Assembly: GCF_946885855.1 (NCBI RefSeq)
Contig: NZ_CAMPHH010000131.1
Location: 1 to 9,308, forward strand
DNA from: an uncultured Actinotalea sp.
Lineage (GTDB): Bacteria; Actinomycetota; Actinomycetes; Actinomycetales; Cellulomonadaceae
Direction: 5' to 3'
Length of the DNA stretch: 9,308 nt
Shown: positions 7,520 through 9,308 of the stretch, one piece after another
Layout of the letters: every line of letters starts with the position of its first letter
Position numbering within the stretch: the first letter of the stretch is position 1
The notes under the pieces: generated by a model
The model's input: the letters and a program-made list of their open reading frames with translations, nothing else
Told to the model about the DNA's origin: nothing
Databases searched by the model: none
Translations under genes and position numbers: made by a program

Positions 7520-7540
7520 CCTGTGACTGACTGTCACAGG
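7520..7540. promoter_or_regulatory. Perfect inverted repeat before the protease gene: operator or leader hairpin
   Basis: CCTGTGAC (7520-7527) and GTCACAGG (7533-7540) are exact complements separated by TGACT. The element ends 18 bases before the protease start codon. It contains TGTGA and TCACA, the half-sites of CRP/GlxR-type regulators, but seven bases apart rather than the usual six. It may be a binding site for a CRP/FNR-like or other dimeric regulator, or a hairpin in the messenger next to the ribosome binding site. Confidence 0.6.
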
Positions 7541-7547
7541 AGCGTGC

Positions 7548-7576
7548 ATTGGATCACTCTTGTGGCGTACCGCCAA
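7548..7576 (-). promoter_or_regulatory. Candidate promoter of the protease gene, with a second small palindrome
   Basis: On the minus strand, TTGGCG (7576-7571) and TCCAAT (7553-7548) stand 17 bases apart, each matching four of six positions of the standard -35 and -10 boxes. A transcript starting just downstream would carry the inverted repeat at 7520-7540 in its first bases. TGGCG-TAC-CGCCA (7563-7575) is a second short palindrome overlapping the -35 box. The surrounding gap (7502-7627) is less GC-rich than the genes. The call is a pattern match only. Confidence 0.35.
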
Positions 7577-7627
7577 GTAGCAATCGCCCGTCTTGTCCCT
7601 GATGTCCGGAGAAGTCCTGTGTGAAGT

Positions 7628-8470
7628 TCATGTTTCGTGCGATGTCAGCAGGCTGTCGAGCACGTCGCCGAGGCGTCGCAGGACCGACACGTGGCCGCCC
7701 TCGGGCTCCAGCCGCAGCACCGCCCCCGGCACCGATGCAGCGAGCCGGCGGGCGTGCTCGACGGGGACCATGCCGTCCTGCCCGCCGTGCACGATCACCG
7801 TCGGCACCGCCACCGCGCCGAGGTCGAAGCCCCACGGGGCGGCGTACGCGACGTCGTCGTCGACCGCGCCGTCCGGGTGGGCCGTGTCCGCCCGACCCGC
7901 GTCCTCACCCAGCGCGGACCACTCCCGCTCCAGCGCGGACCAGTCGGCCCGGGTGAACACCTCCGGGTCGAACGAGTCCGACTCGCCGGACCTCCGGCGC
8001 GCCTCCCGGCCGACGACGGCGGCGCGCAGCGCGCCCGGCGCGCGCATCCCGGCGAACCAGTCCCAGCCCGCGTCGCGAGGGGCGAGCCCGGCGAGGACGC
8101 CGACGGCGGTCACCCGGTCGCCCAGCAGCGCGGCGCAGGCCAGGGCGTGCGGTCCGCCGCCGGAGGCGCCCACGGTGACGAACCGCGTCAGGCCCAGGGC
8201 GTCGGCGAGGTGCGCGACGTCGTCGGCGGCGGAGGCCACCGTGCGGCCGGGCTGCGCCGTCGAGCTCCCGTAGCCGGGCCGGGCGTAGGTGACCAGCCGC
8301 GCCCCGCGGGACCGCACGAGGTCGGTGACCGGCGGCAGCGGGACGCCCGTGTGCGGCGTGCCGTGGTGCCACAGGACGACGTGGTCACCGTCGTCGTCGG
8401 CGGCGGCGGGCGTGGCGAAGCCTTGCAGCACCCGTCCGTCCGGCAGGGGCACGACCACCTCGTCGACCAT
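7628..8470 (-). CDS. Alpha/beta hydrolase
   Basis: 280 residues, the usual length for a single-domain alpha/beta hydrolase, probably cytoplasmic as there is no signal peptide. Visible are the oxyanion-hole segment LWHHGTPHTG (33-42), the nucleophile elbow GASGG with Ser103, the acid Asp232 in HGGQDGMVP, and the catalytic His260 in EGGHVS. YARPGYGSS (62-70) is the usual loop after strand beta4. A cap region of about 130-215 contains WDWFAGM and is rich in charged residues. The family includes esterases, lactonases, epoxide hydrolases and haloperoxidase-like enzymes; the substrate cannot be told. The ATG at 8470-8468 begins directly before strand beta1 (VVVPLPDG). It has no Shine-Dalgarno sequence but a -10-like TACGCT six bases before it, suggesting a leaderless messenger. 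It lies 126 bases upstream of the protease gene on the same strand, probably as a separate unit. Confidence 0.9.
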   Translation of the reverse strand: MVDEVVVPLPDGRVLQGFATPAAADDDGDHVVLWHHGTPHTGVPLPPVTDLVRSRGARLVTYARPGYGSSTAQPGRTVASAADDVAHLADALGLTRFVTVGASGGGPHALACAALLGDRVTAVGVLAGLAPRDAGWDWFAGMRAPGALRAAVVGREARRRSGESDSFDPEVFTRADWSALEREWSALGEDAGRADTAHPDGAVDDDVAYAAPWGFDLGAVAVPTVIVHGGQDGMVPVEHARRLAASVPGAVLRLEPEGGHVSVLRRLGDVLDSLLTSHET

Positions 8471-8476
8471 CGGCGC

Positions 8477-8482
8477 AGCGTA
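8477..8482 (-). promoter_or_regulatory. -10-like box for a leaderless hydrolase transcript
   Basis: On the minus strand TACGCT occupies positions -12 to -7 relative to the A of the hydrolase ATG, the placement expected when transcription starts on the start codon itself. It fits the TANNNT form common in actinobacteria. No clear -35 box is seen upstream, and no ribosome binding site precedes the ATG. Confidence 0.45.
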
Positions 8483-8534
8483 GCCCGGCCGGTCACGCGA
8501 GCACGTGAGCCGGCGCGGGCCGCTGGAGCCCGTC

Positions 8535-8768
8535 CGGCGAGCACGTGGAAGCTGCGGTGCGGCACGGCGCCGGCCGTGCCGAGCACGCCGCTGACGCCGG
8601 GCCACGCAGCGCGGCCCCGGGACCGGAACAGCCCCTCCAGGCAGTCGCCCAGGGCGCCGGGACCCACCGCGCGCAGCAGGCCGTTGCCGACCCGGGAGGC
8701 CTCCGCGACGCCACGGTCCACGCACCACGGAACCGGGGGCCGCGGTCCGGCGCCAGGACGAAGGACAC
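8535..8768 (-). pseudogene. Possible decayed gene remnant with a frame change
   Basis: On the minus strand, 8721-8535 reads as coding-like protein in one frame (for example GALGDCLEGLFRSRG and AVPHRSFHVLAG), with nearly every codon ending in G or C. Just upstream, 8768 to about 8712, the coding-like frame is a different one (VSFVLAPDRGPRFRGAWTV). Neither has a convincing start with ribosome binding site, and the first frame runs on without a stop into the hydrolase gene out of phase. A frameshifted, truncated remnant is one reading; chance in GC-rich DNA is the other. I do not recognise the protein. Confidence 0.2.
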
Positions 8769-8835
8769 GCGGGCCGTTCGGCCCACCCCGCCCCGCACAC
8801 CGGCGCGATCATGGAGGGGACGGAGGAGGTGGACC

Positions 8836-9129
8836 ATGACCACCCGGACGCAGGACCCACGCCTCGCGATCGGCACCGCCGGCGTCGTCGCCGGCACCCT
8901 GGCCCTCGCCGCCGTCGGGTGGCTCGCCTTCCTCACCTGGACGTCGTCCGACGTGCCCGAGTGGCTGCGCATCAGCGGCTCGACGTTGCTGCCCCTGGGC
9001 CTCTTCAGCGCCGCCGCGGCGGCGCTGCTGGCACCGACGGGTCCCGCCCGGCGACGGGCCCGCACGGGTCTGGTGCTCGCCGCGGCGGCCGTCCTCGCGC
9101 TGACCCTGCTGCTCCTGACGGAAGGCTGA
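8836..9129 (+). CDS. Small membrane protein, three predicted helices
   Basis: 97 residues from ATG 8836, with a strong ribosome binding site AGGAGGT (8824-8830) five bases upstream. Three hydrophobic stretches fit membrane helices: about 11-34, 48-66 and 77-94. The loop between helices 1 and 2 contains TWTSSDVPEWLRIS; the loop between 2 and 3 is basic (ARRRART), which by the positive-inside rule places it in the cytoplasm and the N-terminus outside. No catalytic or ligand motif is visible and I do not recognise the family. It is transcribed away from the hydrolase and towards the partial gene at the right edge. The start is well supported because the upstream continuation of the frame is an Arg/Pro-rich low-complexity sequence. 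Confidence 0.75.
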   Translation: MTTRTQDPRLAIGTAGVVAGTLALAAVGWLAFLTWTSSDVPEWLRISGSTLLPLGLFSAAAAALLAPTGPARRRARTGLVLAAAAVLALTLLLLTEG

Positions 9130-9160
9130 CCGGGCGCGAGCGCGCGCCTACCCCGCCCGG
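9130..9160. terminator. Possible hairpin between convergent genes
   Basis: CCGGGCG (9130-9136), starting directly after the membrane protein stop, is complementary to CGCCCGG (9154-9160). The 17-base loop includes the stop codon of the opposing gene. It could end either transcript, but the stem is short, the loop is long and no T-run follows. Confidence 0.3.
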
Positions 9161-9308
9161 GCGCGGTCTGCGGCGGTGTTCACCGCCCCCGCGACCTCGT
9201 CGGCCCGCGGCGTGGTGACCGCCCAGCGGGTGCCGTCGGCACGGTGCAGCTCGACCGCCGGACCGCCCCGGCCGACGAACGCGTAGCGTCGCTCCCCCAC
9301 GGCCATCC
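9148..9308 (-). CDS. Unidentified protein, C-terminal part (5' end probably outside window)
   Basis: The minus-strand frame is open from the window edge to TAG at 9150-9148 and has strongly coding-like third positions. The 52 codons after an ATG at 9306-9304 read RRYAFVGRGGPAVELHRADG, then TRWAVTTPRADEVAGAVNTA. This short beta-rich run followed by a terminal helix recalls the end of small bacterial PH-like or DUF3093-like membrane-associated proteins, but the similarity is by impression only. Whether the ATG at 9306 is a start or an internal Met cannot be decided because only two bases precede it. It converges on the small membrane protein gene. Confidence 0.6.
   Translation of the reverse strand, partial: MAVGERRYAFVGRGGPAVELHRADGTRWAVTTPRADEVAGAVNTAADRARAG

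Larger units (their letters stand above)
8471..8835. other. Gap of 365 bases without a confident gene
   Basis: This stretch separates the divergent hydrolase (-) and small membrane protein (+) genes. It should hold both promoters: the hydrolase -10 box lies at its left end, and GATCAT (8807-8812) is a weak -10-like sequence near its right end. It is much longer than needed for promoters and stays very GC-rich. All frames on either side that cross it give mostly low-complexity Arg/Pro/Ala protein, except for the minus-strand stretches described under the possible pseudogene. Confidence 0.5.

Noticed and set aside
7502..7576. Longer protease N-terminus from ATG 7576 or 7549
   Set aside because: It would place the palindrome in coding sequence and put a polar stretch before the signal peptide. 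The ATG at 7501 gives a normal signal peptide.
8545..8835. Earlier start of the small membrane protein at ATG 8545
   Set aside because: The added 97 residues look like noncoding translation, and AGGAGGT is positioned for the ATG at 8836.
8471..8860. N-terminal extension of the hydrolase up to 8860
   Set aside because: The added residues are low-complexity Arg/Gly/Pro sequence. The hydrolase fold starts right after the ATG at 8470.
1..9308. CRISPR array, insertion sequence, tRNA/rRNA gene, defence system or toxin-antitoxin pair
   Set aside because: No regularly spaced repeats, transposase motifs, terminal repeats, structured RNA signatures or defence-protein motifs were seen. The genes that can be identified are ordinary chromosomal functions.

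Overview
The window is very GC-rich with G/C-dominated third codon positions and tightly packed genes. Together with the gene content (purine nucleoside phosphorylase overlapping a large phosphosugar mutase, an actinobacterial-type family A polymerase relative, a leaderless-looking promoter), this points to a high-GC Actinomycetota chromosome. A Micrococcales lineage such as Cellulomonadaceae or Promicromonosporaceae would fit, but that placement is inference from general character, not from a marker gene.

Layout. (1) Bases 1-2005, + strand: the end of a purine nucleoside phosphorylase gene and an overlapping phosphohexo/phosphopentomutase gene, most simply a purine nucleoside salvage operon in which ribose-1-phosphate released by the first enzyme is isomerised by the second. 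(2) 2065-3780, +: a protein of the family called 'bifunctional 3'-5' exonuclease/DNA polymerase'. The family A polymerase residues are nearly all visible, but the exonuclease carboxylate motif is not. A hairpin follows the gene. (3) 3926-4396, +: a small lipoprotein with a conserved cysteine-containing C-terminal domain, preceded by a short tandem repeat inside an inverted repeat. (4) 4402-4438: a very strong hairpin between convergent genes, probably a terminator in both directions. (5) 4454-7501, - strand: a large secreted subtilase (S8) with propeptide, protease-associated insert and C-terminal beta domains, preceded by two inverted repeats in its probable promoter and leader. (6) 7628-8470, -: an alpha/beta hydrolase with a complete catalytic triad and a leaderless-type start. 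(7) 8471-8835: a gap with no clear gene, possibly holding a decayed gene. (8) 8836-9129, +: a small three-helix membrane protein. (9) 9148-9308, -: the C-terminal end of an unidentified protein cut by the window edge.

The genes look like ordinary chromosomal housekeeping and secretion functions. No mobile element, CRISPR array, tRNA or rRNA was seen. The better candidates for follow-up are the palindromes before the protease, the repeat structure before the lipoprotein, the apparently exonuclease-dead polymerase, and the coding-like stretch that changes frame near 8720.
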